A program made the position numbers and the translations under genes. Under the pieces are notes generated by a model. It searched no databases. It was not told the DNA's origin and saw only the letters and a program-made list of their open reading frames with translations. This document shows positions 36,871 to 46,948 of a DNA stretch of 64,000 nt, piece by piece. The first letter of the stretch is position 1, and every line of letters starts with the position of its first letter. This DNA comes from Vermamoeba vermiformis. Lineage: Eukaryota > Tubulinea > Echinamoebida. The stretch is taken from positions 1 to 64,000 of the forward strand of contig JBEWZL010000098.1 in assembly GCA_045837725.1 (NCBI GenBank), written 5' to 3'.

Positions 36871-38538
36871 TTACATGTGGCTGACACATGCGCATTCAGC
36901 AGCATGGCGGCAAGGGCCATGATGCTCGGACGCTCTTAGGCCTTTAATGTACGTGATCAGCTTGCGCGACTCGTCAATGTCTCCCACTTGAGCCAGAGTC
37001 TTCATGAAGCGTGCATTGTAGTCGCTGACACCCTCATTGGTCTGCATGTGAATGCTATCCAAAGTGAGTGAAAGCGAGAGCTCCGTTGCAGTGTTTGAGA
37101 AATTAGCACTGAACATTTCGAACAGGTCCTCCGGAGTTGTAGCTGGGCCAATGACATCTCCTCTCTCGATGTAGGTTGCAGCTTCTCCGCGAACTCTGAG
37201 GCACATGCATTGCAGAGTCTGCCGATCACTCCAGTCGAGGATGGCTTGCCAAAGCAAGATCTTGGTATACCAGCGTTGTAAGCTGACCTCGCTGTTCATG
37301 CCGGTATAAAAGAGAACGTCGCTCGGAATCTCTTTCTCATTGAGAGGCTTTTGGTGGCTAGGTACTTCAGAGCCTTTGCGAGTGTAGCGCTTGGCAACTG
37401 CTGAGCCATGAACAGGAATAACACGCTTAGGAGCTGCACCACGAGTCTCTTCCGCGCCTGAATTGGGCTCAGACAAGAATTGCAACTGACGGACAGTGTC
37501 CTGCTGGTGTTCCTCGATCTTGTGTACGAGGTTGGTCAGTTGTCTCTTGATATCAGACAGGGATTCCCCAAGTAGCTGTATGTGCTTTGCGTTGTCCTTG
37601 GTCTCGAGTTGAAGCTGCTTGATTGAATCGATTGTCATGTGACGGAACTCTTCGTACTCCTGAACTTCTTGCGCGAACTGCGCGTCTTGAGCGGTTTGGT
37701 CGGGGCGGGACCAATTGTTGTCAGAAGGGCTGTCTTGAGTCCCCCTGTTGTCAATTCGTTCGCGAGGTGGAGGTTGTTGAGTTGTGTCACGAGTTGTCTC
37801 ATTCTCAGTAACGGTTATCACGGCACCTTGCTGAGCTACATCGCGTTGACGCGAGTGTCTGGTGCCTTCCTCACGCGTGCGCGTCTGCTTGCGGGACTTA
37901 GAGCTTGTTCTCTTAGATTTTTCTCTCCGAGATCGGCGACGATCGCGAGAAGCACTTCTTGAGCGGCTTCTTGAAGAGCTGTCATAGCTTGCTGAGCGAG
38001 AGCGGGAACGAGAACGAGACTTAGAATGGCGAGCGCGGCGGTGCTTTTGGCGATCAGATCTGTGATCACGAGAACGGGACCTTGATTGGCGACTTCTGCG
38101 CCGGTCTCTACGTTCGGATCGACGTCTGTGCCTTCGCGAGCTTCGGTCACGGCGCTTGGGAGAGGGGCTCGAGCTCCTGGGGCTAGGGGAGCGGCCATTG
38201 TCATCCCTTTGGTCAGATTGGCGAGATCTTGACCTTTTGCGCGGACTAGCTTGATTGCCGGGCTCTGCCTGGGAGGCGTGCGACTTAGGAGCAGCTGCAG
38301 AGGCGTGAGAACTAGCTCTCGACTGTGAACTCTCGCGGGAGTCTTTCATCCCTGAGTTGGTCCGCGTCCCCTCTGAGCTCGGTGCTAGGGGAGCGGCCGT
38401 CGAGGTAGTCCCAGGCGCTGAGCTGTCCGCTCTAGCGTTTGAGCTAGGCTGCTGGCTGGGCGGGGCTTCTCCCCCTTGAGATGCGAGCAGGTCTCGCTGC
38501 GATTGAGAGCGCGTACGGATGCGATTGTCTGACGACAT
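36871..38538 (-). CDS. Gag-type protein of the Ty3/gypsy element, with an RS-rich region
   Basis: Minus-strand frame of about 555 codons directly inside the right LTR. The first half is disordered and contains a long run of Arg-Ser dipeptides resembling the RS domains of splicing factors. The second half has a coiled-coil segment and a retrotransposon Gag-type (capsid-like) region with YTGMNSEVSLQRWYTKIL. An RS-rich Gag is unusual and may relate to nuclear RNA handling, which is inference. It is part of the fossil element. Confidence 0.75.
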   Translation of the reverse strand: MSSDNRIRTRSQSQRDLLASQGGEAPPSQQPSSNARADSSAPGTTSTAAPLAPSSEGTRTNSGMKDSRESSQSRASSHASAAAPKSHASQAEPGNQASPRKRSRSRQSDQRDDNGRSPSPRSSSPSPKRRDRSSRRHRRRSERRDRRRSRQSRSRSRDHRSDRQKHRRARHSKSRSRSRSRSASYDSSSRSRSRSASRDRRRSRREKSKRTSSKSRKQTRTREEGTRHSRQRDVAQQGAVITVTENETTRDTTQQPPPRERIDNRGTQDSPSDNNWSRPDQTAQDAQFAQEVQEYEEFRHMTIDSIKQLQLETKDNAKHIQLLGESLSDIKRQLTNLVHKIEEHQQDTVRQLQFLSEPNSGAEETRGAAPKRVIPVHGSAVAKRYTRKGSEVPSHQKPLNEKEIPSDVLFYTGMNSEVSLQRWYTKILLWQAILDWSDRQTLQCMCLRVRGEAATYIERGDVIGPATTPEDLFEMFSANFSNTATELSLSLTLDSIHMQTNEGVSDYNARFMKTLAQVGDIDESRKLITYIKGLRASEHHGPCRHAAECACVSHM

Positions 38539-38668
38539 AGGTGGCTTGTAATATAATTATTGGAATTATTGGCGATGTTATTACAATTTTCATACAACGT
38601 TTTGCCAACTCCGAATCAATTTCCACAACCGAATCTACAACAACGGTTCACGCAAAATCGGAACCAAA

Positions 38669-38830
38669 TGTAGAATATCCGTCGGAATAATAACGGTAAG
38701 TTGTGTTTATTGATATAAGAGTAAAGCGTACAATAAATAACGATACAAAGTGTTTTTATCTCGCGAGATTATCGCGAGATTTCAGGCGATATGTCGCCTA
38801 GCGCGAACTCTTTTCGCGCGTGGTGTTACA
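38669..38830 (-). repeat. Right LTR (5' LTR of the element), 162 bp
   Basis: Complete 162-bp LTR with TG..CA ends, followed by the AGAAT target duplication. It is very short for this family. It contains GC-rich inverted words (TCTCGCGAGAT and CGCGCG) that could form hairpins in RNA. The sequence is identical to the left LTR outside the nested insertion. Confidence 0.92.
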
Positions 38831-39276
38831 AGAATACGTATTGTTCATTAGTATAAATAAATGTTCGCTGGAGTCAAAGTGATTTCTTGCTTGATCTTAA
38901 AATGGTCCAGGGTTACGTTACAAGCTTGTTTTTGGTTCGAAAACATTTTAATTTGATATGATTAATTGTACAACTTACCATTGTAACTTGTGCTGGACAA
39001 AAGGAGTCACAGAGTAAGACGATCCAGATTGACCGGTCAACAGAGATCCGACTGTGAACTCACTGCTAGTTTATATATTTATAACTTTGATATTTTATAT
39101 TATTTTGTAACCATAAGGTAAGGCTTCCTATTGACAATGCATGCTATTTAGTAGATCTATGGATCTGGATCTGCTTCCCATTTATTTTATTTATTTGAAA
39201 AAAAATCGAATATTATTCTATAATAAATGCCATTAATTAATGACACGAAGAAAATGCTAATATATTTTTTCCAAGC
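38831..39276. other. Displaced 3' flank of the F-box-like gene, then a DUS promoter region
   Basis: Right after the LTR element the sequence resumes the old downstream region of the F-box-like gene. It includes AATAAA-like words near 38858-38864 that probably served as its polyadenylation signal. The rest is AT-rich and leads to the dihydrouridine synthase start. No exon is supported. Confidence 0.5.
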
Positions 39277-40966
39277 ATGCGGGGATTTTGGCAATTTGTT
39301 AAACGGCCAGTATTTGTTTTAGCGCCATTAGCCAACGTAACCGACTGCGCTTTTCGAAAAGTTATTGCCAAATATGGAAAGCCTGATGTAACATGGACCG
39401 GTGAGTTTTGACTTAAATGGATCGCTTTACTAATTTCATTTCTTTGGTAGAGTTTGTTTCCGTTGAGGGCTTACTACATTCACCAGATTCATATAAGAGA
39501 CTCAGTATTGATTTAAAATACAGCGAAGCAGAGCGACCAATCGTTGCACAAGTTTTCGGATCGGATCCGAAGAAGTTCAAGGACATTGTACCATTAATTA
39601 AGAGTCTTGGATTCGATGGGTAATACAAAAATGCATTTTACATACTAATTTAGTATTTATACAGATTTAAACGGAGTTCAAAGCGAAATTACCTTTGCAT
39701 CCGGAAATAGATTCGTTGATTCGTTTGACTAACTCGATTATTCTTAGAATGGATATTAATATGGGATGTCCTGACCAAACAGTATTGAAGCAAGGCTGCG
39801 GTGCGAGTCTTATAAACAATCCTAAGATAGCGCAAGAAGTAAGCGCATCCACATCCGTTACAAATCCTTTATTGGTCCAATATTTATAATTTCCTTATTT
39901 AGATATTAAGAGAGTCTATTAAAGCGGGCGGAGATGATTTTCCGATCAGTGTAAAGACTCGAATTGGCTACAATACAATTGATTTCGAGTACTGGCTTAA
40001 ATCGTTATTAGAAGTGCAACCAGATGGTAAATATCGCTTATATAATACTATGTAGTACCTTATATACCATTATTAATTCTTATTGTATGGCAGCAATAAC
40101 GCTACATTTACGTACAAAGAAAGAAATGTCTCAAGTTCCTGCGCATTGGACTGATGACGTTGTAGGTACGTAAATACCACTTAATATTAATATAAATATC
40201 AATATATATAATATTCATCGACCTCTAACAAATCAAAGCTTATGATGCTGAGATCAGATCCCGATCCGTTACGCGATTTTATTTTTAGCTTTTATTGTGG
40301 TTGGTAGTCGATTCTTAATAACAATTTTCTTATTAGGCAAGGCAGTGCGCATAGTCAAAGAAGAAATGAAAGCCAAGACGTTGTTGATTGGAAACGGCGA
40401 TGTACCGAACTTAGAGCAAGCGAGGCAGAAAGTCGCGCAATTTGGCGTCGATGGCGTAATGATAGGTATATTATTTACTACTATATTCATTACTGATATT
40501 ATTTTTCGACTCCTTTTAACCAAAGTAATTTCGCATCTGGTCCAACAAAAAAAGATCCGCTAATTAAATTTCTTTGATTACCTTAAAAACTTACCTAAGT
40601 TCATTATTATAGGACGAGGCATATTCGGCAATCCATGGCTATTTTCAGAGTATACACCGACGATGAAAGAGAAAATCGAAGTTATGCTTGAACATACAAA
40701 ACTATTCGATGAAATGCTAGGCGAGCATAAGAACTTTCATATTATGAAGAAGCACTATAAGGGTAAGTATTTCTATAAGATCTTTCGTCGAAATTACGGC
40801 GGATCTGACTGTTTTTTTTTTTCTAGCGTACGTCCAATCCAAGCCTTGGCGCATGAAATTAATGGAAGCGAAAGATTATAACGAAGTCGAACAATTAACG
40901 AGGCAGTTACTCGATGAGATTGTAGAATACGAAAAGAACCAAAACAGAATAAACAACGAAATGTAA
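39277..40966 (+). CDS. tRNA-dihydrouridine synthase
   Basis: Eight exons (39277-39400, 39451-39619, 39748-39838, 39903-40026, 40094-40165, 40337-40465, 40613-40762, 40827-40966) give 332 residues. The TIM-barrel DUS signatures are clear: VFVLAPLANVTDCAFR near the N-terminus, AQVFGSDPKKF, the active-site INMGCP with GCGASLINNP, SVKTRIGY, LIGNGDV, and the FMN-phosphate loop VDGVMIGRGIFGNPWLF. The catalytic Cys is in GCP. The enzyme reduces uridine in tRNA D-loops using FMN and NADPH. The exact tRNA position cannot be told, although the length and the lack of zinc fingers exclude DUS3-type architecture. A partial copy of its 3' exons lies 1.7 kb downstream. Confidence 0.93.
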
Positions 40967-41230
40967 CAGAGTGAGATCCGGTGCTAAAGAGTCGATTTCG
41001 ATTGTAGAGAGCAGTATATTTGAGATTTAATACCATAATTACGAGTGCTCCGTCGAAAGTGAGTCATTCATCATTGAATCCAACACAAGAAAACTTGATC
41101 TCTATTCTTCAGACTCCTCACATTCGGAAAGTGCTGACAAATTACAATACGGATATGTATAGTTGCTTTAAAATAATGAAGTCATTCTTTTCTTCGATAC
41201 GGAAGATTCAGGTGTTATTTATTTGTAGCG

Positions 41231-41923
41231 TCATTTTTTGGTAGTAACGCTGGTGTTTTGCACTAATACCATGTAAAGCGTTGATTCGTTCTGTATTTTA
41301 TAATCGGATAGTGTGCGATATTCTTCTAATGATCTGCCAGCGAATATAAGTCTCGGATATTTTCCTGCAATTTCTTGGATCCGATATTTGAGTTGCTCTA
41401 CGGTGTCACTAGGTTCGACTTCAAGGGTAATGCTCTCGCCAGTTATAGTTTTAATAGTGATTTTCATGCCACCACGGAGTCTCAGAACCAAGTGGAGCGT
41501 GGATTCTTTTTGGATGTTGTAATCGTACAAGCTGAATCCGTCTTCAAGTTGTTTGCCGGCAAAAAATAATCGTTGGTGAGCAATAGGGATGCCTTCTTTA
41601 TCTAGAATTTTGTGCTTGACTTGTTCGATTTTGTCTGACAATTCAGCTCCAAGAGTAATTGTCTTGCCAGTCAGAGTCTTGACGAAGATCTGCATTCCCG
41701 CTCGTAAACCCAGAACGATATGAATAGTAGAATAGGCTTTGATATTATAGTCGGACAAAGTACGATCGTTAATCAGCGGTTGGCCACTAAATATTAGGCG
41801 CAGTTGATTTGCGGGAATGCCTTGTTTGTCTTGGATCTTCTGTTTGACGTGCAAAATTGTATCCATAGGTTCAACTTCTAGCGCAATTGGTGCACCAACG
41901 AGGAACTTGACGAAGATTTGCAT
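41231..41923 (-). CDS. Divergent tri-ubiquitin-like protein
   Basis: Intronless gene of 230 residues made of three tandem ubiquitin-like units of about 76. The start is the ATG of the first unit (MQIFVKF). Unit 1 ends LGLRAG and has Gln at the Lys48 position. Unit 2 ends in a proper LRLRGG, keeps Lys6, 11, 27, 29, 33, 48 and 63, but has Phe in place of Ile44. Unit 3 begins [16 protein letters not shown], has Arg at 48 and Asn at 63, lacks the Gly-Gly end, and closes with [12 protein letters not shown]. Normal polyubiquitin has identical units, so this is a derived gene. Only the junction after unit 2 looks like a standard processing site. Confidence 0.85.
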   Translation of the reverse strand: MQIFVKFLVGAPIALEVEPMDTILHVKQKIQDKQGIPANQLRLIFSGQPLINDRTLSDYNIKAYSTIHIVLGLRAGMQIFVKTLTGKTITLGAELSDKIEQVKHKILDKEGIPIAHQRLFFAGKQLEDGFSLYDYNIQKESTLHLVLRLRGGMKITIKTITGESITLEVEPSDTVEQLKYRIQEIAGKYPRLIFAGRSLEEYRTLSDYKIQNESTLYMVLVQNTSVTTKK

Positions 41924-42197
41924 TTTATCGGCCTTCAAAGGGCAAGGTTGCGTTACCTATTAATCAAAATTATTATAATGTTAGTTATGTATTTGTATAT
42001 CAACATTAATAATACCTTTGTATACATTGGCTCAAATAACATTGCAATAAAGTTTGGCAGCGACGGGCTGTCAAACCAAAATCTGACATATTTCTTACTT
42101 TCCAGCGACTTGAAACAGATCTGGCAATCAAAGGTTAGCAATATATATTAAATAATTATGGATACTTCAATAATCGCATCGATAGCTTATTCCGGCC

Positions 42198-42600
42198 ATG
42201 TACCGAACTTTGAGCAAGCGAGGCAGAAAGTCGCGCAATTTGGCGTTGATGGCGTAATGATAGGTATATTATTTACTACCATATTATTTACTGATATTAT
42301 TTTTCGACCTCTTTTAACCAAAGTTATTTCGCATCTGGTCCAACAAAAATAAATCTGCTAATTAAATTTAAGTTTCTTTGGTTGCCTTTAAAAAAAGCTT
42401 ACCTAATTTCATTATTATAGGGCGAGGCATGTTCGGCAATCCATGGCTATTTTCAGCGTACATGGCGGATCTGACTGTTTTTTTGTTCAGGCGTACATCC
42501 AATGCAAGCCTTGGCGCATGAAGTTTATGGAGGCGAAAGATTATAACGAAGTCGAACAATTATCGAGAAAGTTACTCGATGAGTTGTGGAATACAAAGAA
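42198..42600 (+). pseudogene. Partial duplicate of the dihydrouridine synthase 3' exons
   Basis: Nearly the same DNA as 40400-40936, including intron sequence, beginning at the word ATGTACCGAACTT. The copy holds the end of parent exon 6, the following intron, the first part of exon 7 (GRGMFGNPWLFS) and most of exon 8. About 130 bp, covering the rest of exon 7 and part of the next intron, are missing. It lacks the first five exons and cannot make an enzyme. Because intron sequence is kept, it arose by DNA duplication, not retroposition. The KCTD-like gene starts just after it and might use some of it as 5' untranslated sequence. Confidence 0.8.
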
Positions 42601-42666
42601 TTTATCAAAAGGAATAAAAATGTACGGCCGAAGAAACGCAGAGCAAGTGCAACACTAAAGAACATA

Positions 42667-43418
42667 ATGGAACAAACCGTTCAAAAGTTGTTACAAGATG
42701 TTCAAGGTCAATTAGCAGCACTGGAAAAGCGCAAAAAAGAATTTGAAGCTCAGATGAAGCACCGAGAAGAAGAATTCGAAAATTACAAGCAGAGAGAATG
42801 GCAAATGATGCTTGTCAATGCTGAAAGAATATTGACGGAAAAATTGTCCAACATAGAAGAGCGTGAACAAAAATTAATGGTGCAAGAAAAGTTCATCCGA
42901 GATCAGCAACTGAAAAATTCCAAAATTATTAAATTAAACGTTGGAGGCAAGCGATTCACCACCACTTTGACCACTTTAACAGCGGACAGGGATTCAATGC
43001 TTGCCGCCATGTTTTCTGGCAGATTCACTCTGGAAAAAGACGAGGACGGTTGCTATTTTATTGATAGAAACGGCAAGCATTTCTCTTACATTCTGGATTT
43101 CTTGCGTACTGGATCACTGCCTGCGAAGCTTACAAAAGAGCTACTTGAAGAGCTAGCCCAAGAAGCTTCAACTACCAATTGACTAGCTTGGTCCATGCAA
43201 CAAAACGAGGACAAGAAGGAGACAACGTAGGAGAGAGTCAGGAGAAGTACATCACTTGGTGGAATTATGATGGTTACTCTCTTTCGGAAACAAAGCCTGG
43301 TAATGTTGTTTTCTCTGAAATCACGGCGCTTGTGAAACAAGGATATCTTCCAATACAAAAAATTACGATCGATAGAATCAATGCCACGTACTTCATGATT
43401 ATCTTCCAAAAGCAATGA
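42667..43418 (+). CDS. Coiled-coil BTB/T1 (KCTD-like) protein with an apparent one-base frameshift
   Basis: Intronless. The frame from ATG 42667 encodes a long coiled coil of about 85 residues (MEQTVQKLLQDVQGQLAALE onward). A T1-type BTB domain follows: KIIKLNVGGKRFTTTLTTL, MLAAMFSGRF, DRNGKHFSYILDFLRTG and LPAKLTKELLEELAQEA. KCTD proteins use this fold for oligomerisation and CUL3 binding. The frame closes at 43182, but the expected end of the domain (FNYQLTSLV) and a further 75 residues are read in another frame. One base appears to be missing near 43166. This may be a real inactivating or shortening change, or a sequence error. The C-terminal part (QEKYITWWNYDGYSL onward) looks conserved in composition. 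Confidence 0.7.
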
Positions 43419-43637
43419 TTCCCGCTAATGTTTCGAGCTCCCAAGTTGTATTTTATGGACCATAAAGTTTCGAAACTACAAAAAGAACAAATGTATTCTT
43501 TTTTGGATGCATTCCCGTATATATTAATCACGCTGACATAAGGAGGCGGTAGTCTACTAAGGCCTCGTTTAACTCCAAGATTTTTGCCCGTTTGATTTTT
43601 TTGATCTTCGTTTTATTGCCACCAAACTGATTACAAC

Positions 43638-45840
43638 ATGAGCGCAACTCAAGAAGTACCCACCTGGGTTAAATTGCACGACTTGGCTTCGGATCGCGTT
43701 GGCGGCAAAGTCCTCTACTGCACTGACGATTTCTTTGCGGAGAAAGAAAATCTCATCAAGCACGAGCCTGCCGTGTGGATCGCTGATAAATATACTGATA
43801 AGGGCAAATGGATGGACGGTAAGCAAATCAAGCCTAAGGAAAATAAAATAAAAAATATTTAATTATTTTTCAATTCAATAAATTATCAAACTCGTTTGCT
43901 TTGATGGGAAATTAATATGGATATTGAACGCTCTATATAATGAATTATTTTACGCACGAAGAATTTTCGTCTTGATAGAAAATTACCAAAGATTTTCAAA
44001 ATACGCGTGTGTCCTTTCGTCAATCAACTTTTACCCTGCTATCGTAATTCTCCTATTACTCGTAAATATACTACCAATAAGTATAAATCCATCTTAATTA
44101 TTATACCTCGAATGTCCTATTGCTGTCGATATTTTCTTTTTTTGGATGTACTACCTCGTTTTCTGTTGCTAATGACTTCGTTAAATATAGGCTGGGAATC
44201 TCGCCGCAAACGTGGTGAAGGACACGATTGGTGCCTCGTTAAGCTTGGCTTGCCTGGCACTATTGTTGGAGTGGATGTTGACACTTCATTTTTCAACGGA
44301 AACCATCCTCATGCTATTAAGATTGAGGGAGTCAATTTGTCGGCAGATAAGGTAAAAAAAAATTATATAGACAGATTATTGATAAATTCAGATTAGTTTT
44401 TCCATATTAGTCGTGGCTCTTGTTATGGCGAAAACGGATGTCGCCGAGCACGCGCTAATTCAAAATTCATAAATCTATTTAGTTTGCAAACCACTTTAAT
44501 ATTGATGAAATATATGGAATTACCATGGCTAATCTTACGGCTCTTTTTTTAGAACGAATCTGACGAAGTTGTCTTGAAGAAGTTGTTGGCAATGAAAGAT
44601 GATGAATGGTAAATTGGATTGACAAATAGGCGAGGGATATTATCCGCAAATGCTTAAAATAGCGAGTTGGATCATGATTACGCGTGGAAGAATGAAACCC
44701 CGTGCCCGATTCCAATTCGCGCTGATTACATCTTAAAATTAGAAATTTACGGGCAATTCTGATTACTAGTATCCTAGGACCACTGTCATTGCTATGACCG
44801 AGACCCATGCTACTTGCCACAATTACCGCGCAGTTCCCAATGACAAAGTTTTGCGCGAAACTGTCTTCACGCATCTGCGTTATCATATGTTCCCTGATGG
44901 CGGTACCGCGCGCTTAAGAATCTACGGTGAAGTTCATGTCGACTGGCACGCTAAGGCCTCCGCTAATGTACGTACACAAGATTGGCAGTTGTAACCGAGT
45001 GGATGCACAATACCGAAATTGCTTATTTTGGAATGAAATCCAGCGGTAAATGACCGCGCCTCTATTTTAAGGTTTACCATCTCCAATTACTAACATTGCG
45101 GAATTTCAGGCGTCAGGTTTGGTGGATCTTGCTGCTTTCGAGAACGGCGGTATTGGCGTGGCTTGCAGCGATGAACATTTTGGCAAAATGAAGAATTTGG
45201 GTACGTAACTTTCTTCCGTCGCTATATACCATACTTATAAGAGAATTAGTTATGCCTGGTCGCGGCATTAATATGGGCGATGGATGGGAGACGAGGTAAA
45301 ATTGAAACGCGTTAATTAAACTACTTTATAACCATTGCATATTCGGATAGACGTCGCCGCGGACCTGGCTTCGATTGGATTATCGTTAAGCTTGGTGTCC
45401 CTGGAAAGATCAAGAAGATCGAAGTTGATACCGCTCATTTTAAAGGTACCCTATATAACCTTTTAAGGCAAAATTGAAGTTTGATCCAATTTACGTCAAG
45501 CTTCACGTAAATGTAAATTGCGCGTGGCTTAATATGCTTATTTGCCTCAGGCAACTTCCCGCATCAATTCAGTCTTGAAGCGAACTACGTGCAAAAAGAT
45601 CTGAATCCAGTTGTTGCTCTTGGATGGAGCGAACTTTTGCCCAAGAACTTCTTGCAGGTAAGCGCTCTGATTACGTAAATGTGCTCTACTAGTACTCACC
45701 TTGCCTAGGCCGATCATATTCACGAGTTCACGTTGCCCGAATCTGCCAGCCAAACCGTGTACAATTACGTCAAGTTGTGTATCTACCCCGATGGAGGCGT
45801 GAGCCGTTTGCGCATTTGGGGAACGCCCGCCGATAAATAA
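43638..45840 (+). CDS. Allantoicase
   Basis: Nine exons (43638-43818, 44191-44351, 44553-44608, 44778-44967, 45110-45200, 45250-45295, 45351-45445, 45551-45657, 45709-45840) give 352 residues, the normal length. Two homologous allantoicase domains are seen. Each has a GW/GWETRR(K)RG block followed by a DW(C/I)(L/I)VKLG strand, a (V/I)xVDTxxFxGN(H/F)P block, and a closing [13 protein letters not shown] or [13 protein letters not shown]. The enzyme (EC 3.5.3.4) splits allantoate to ureidoglycolate and urea in uric-acid breakdown. The gene lies 1.1 kb from guanine deaminase, an enzyme higher in the same catabolic route. The splice frame is consistent throughout. Confidence 0.95.
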
Positions 45841-46039
45841 GCCATTAACTCGATCAATAAACTTGCTTATTTGCCTAACTCCGGTTATAGACGCGTTTAT
45901 CGTGCACGTGTTTCGGTTTAAAATTGCTTTATTTAGTATTGAATTGGCAAAAGATTGGCACAGACTCCATTGAGTGGCTGAATAGTAGAATCAAGGTACT
46001 ATAACACGTTTATATACATCATAAATAATATTTACAAGA

Positions 46040-46705
46040 CTAACAGAAGAACTCGTTCAATGAGAAGTATTGCCACGGATCTATTTCAACACGAGGTGAC
46101 AATTCGACCTCATAATAACTGCAGTAACGCGATGAGCTATCTTCGGACTCGCCCGACCAAGATTCTGAAACGCTTACTGCAGCAGATCCGACTGGTGATT
46201 GGGATTCTACGTCCACAATATCAGATTCGGACTCTGAACTTGAAATAGACTCGGGTGACTCGTCCAATTGATATCGTTGCACTAATTTGCTAACTTTCTC
46301 TTCAAACTCTCTCCATCCTTTCACTCGTGGCGAATTGTTTATGTATTGGCTAATTTTAGTTTGGCTAGCAAAACAGAATAAGCATCAATCAAAGCATCAA
46401 TCAATTCAATGATCGTACCTCGCGCCGATAAGTTTCGCTATTCGTTTCTGACTTAGTTTTCCTTTTTCTGTTAAGGCTCGAAGTTTCTTTAACAACACTG
46501 CATCCGGTGTCGATCGAAGTTGTGAGAATACGAAGACTTCTAGACAATGAGAGGCTCCCTCGCATCCCTTTCCATAATTTATCCTCTCTGTTTTTTCAAA
46601 CTTGAGCTTCTTGACAGGCTGGTAGTCGAAGTCTATCTCTGCTGCATCCGAACATCGCTTTCGCTTTGCTCCCGATACACTTAAATGCTCTTGTGTGGTC
46701 ATCAT
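46040..46705 (-). CDS. Small helix-turn-helix DNA-binding protein with an acidic tail
   Basis: Two exons (46419-46705, 46040-46364) give 203 residues. The N-terminus is basic with nuclear-signal motifs (AKRKRCS, KKLKFEK). The middle has a helix-turn-helix motif, KLSQKRIAKLIGA joined across the intron to SQTKISQYINN. It resembles the XRE-like or POU/HNF1-type HTH found in some eukaryotic regulators. After it comes a charged helix and then a Ser/Glu/Asp-rich acidic region that could act as a transcription activation domain. The family is not recognised. It sits between allantoicase and guanine deaminase, so a regulatory link is possible but is only suggested by position. Confidence 0.6.
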
Positions 46706-46948
46706 CTTGATTGCGATATTATAATTGACAGCTTCATGTAAAAAAGATCGGTTTTATATCAATGCCGTGCTCTGATATGAAATTTCCGTACTAAACCTTC
46801 GCCTTTTAAGGGAATTTATTTGAGTGAACGAAACCCGTTGAAAGTTTGTTCCGTGACTTATTTCTGTTTGGATTTTTTTGGACTGTGATTTCGCCGATTT
46901 TTTCTTAGGCAATGCCGCGTCAGTTTTATTATGAAATCGGATCAGATC

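Larger units (their letters stand above)
30565..38830 (-). mobile_element. Ty3/gypsy-type LTR retrotransposon, young, carrying a nested DNA transposon
   Basis: Element on the minus strand, bounded by LTRs starting TG and ending CA, with a 5-bp target duplication AGAAT (30560-30564 and 38831-38835). Next to the right LTR is a primer-binding site beginning TGGTTCCGA, two bases inside. Next to the left LTR is a purine tract (GGGGGGAGGAA on the minus strand). Inside are gag and a pol ordered protease, reverse transcriptase, RNase H, integrase. The two LTRs are identical apart from the nested insertion, so the copy is very young. It looks largely whole, with about zero to one break in the coding region. 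It is described here only as a genomic fossil. Confidence 0.92.

Noticed and set aside
40269-40563. Frame with a hydrophobic end (TTIFITDIIFRLLLTKVIS) as a membrane protein
   Set aside because: The hydrophobic part is the translated intron between two DUS exons, closed by GT-AG signals.
44007-44396. Extended 129-codon frame before allantoicase exon 2
   Set aside because: The upstream part is AT-rich intron sequence; the family's conserved block begins at the acceptor before GWESRRKRG.
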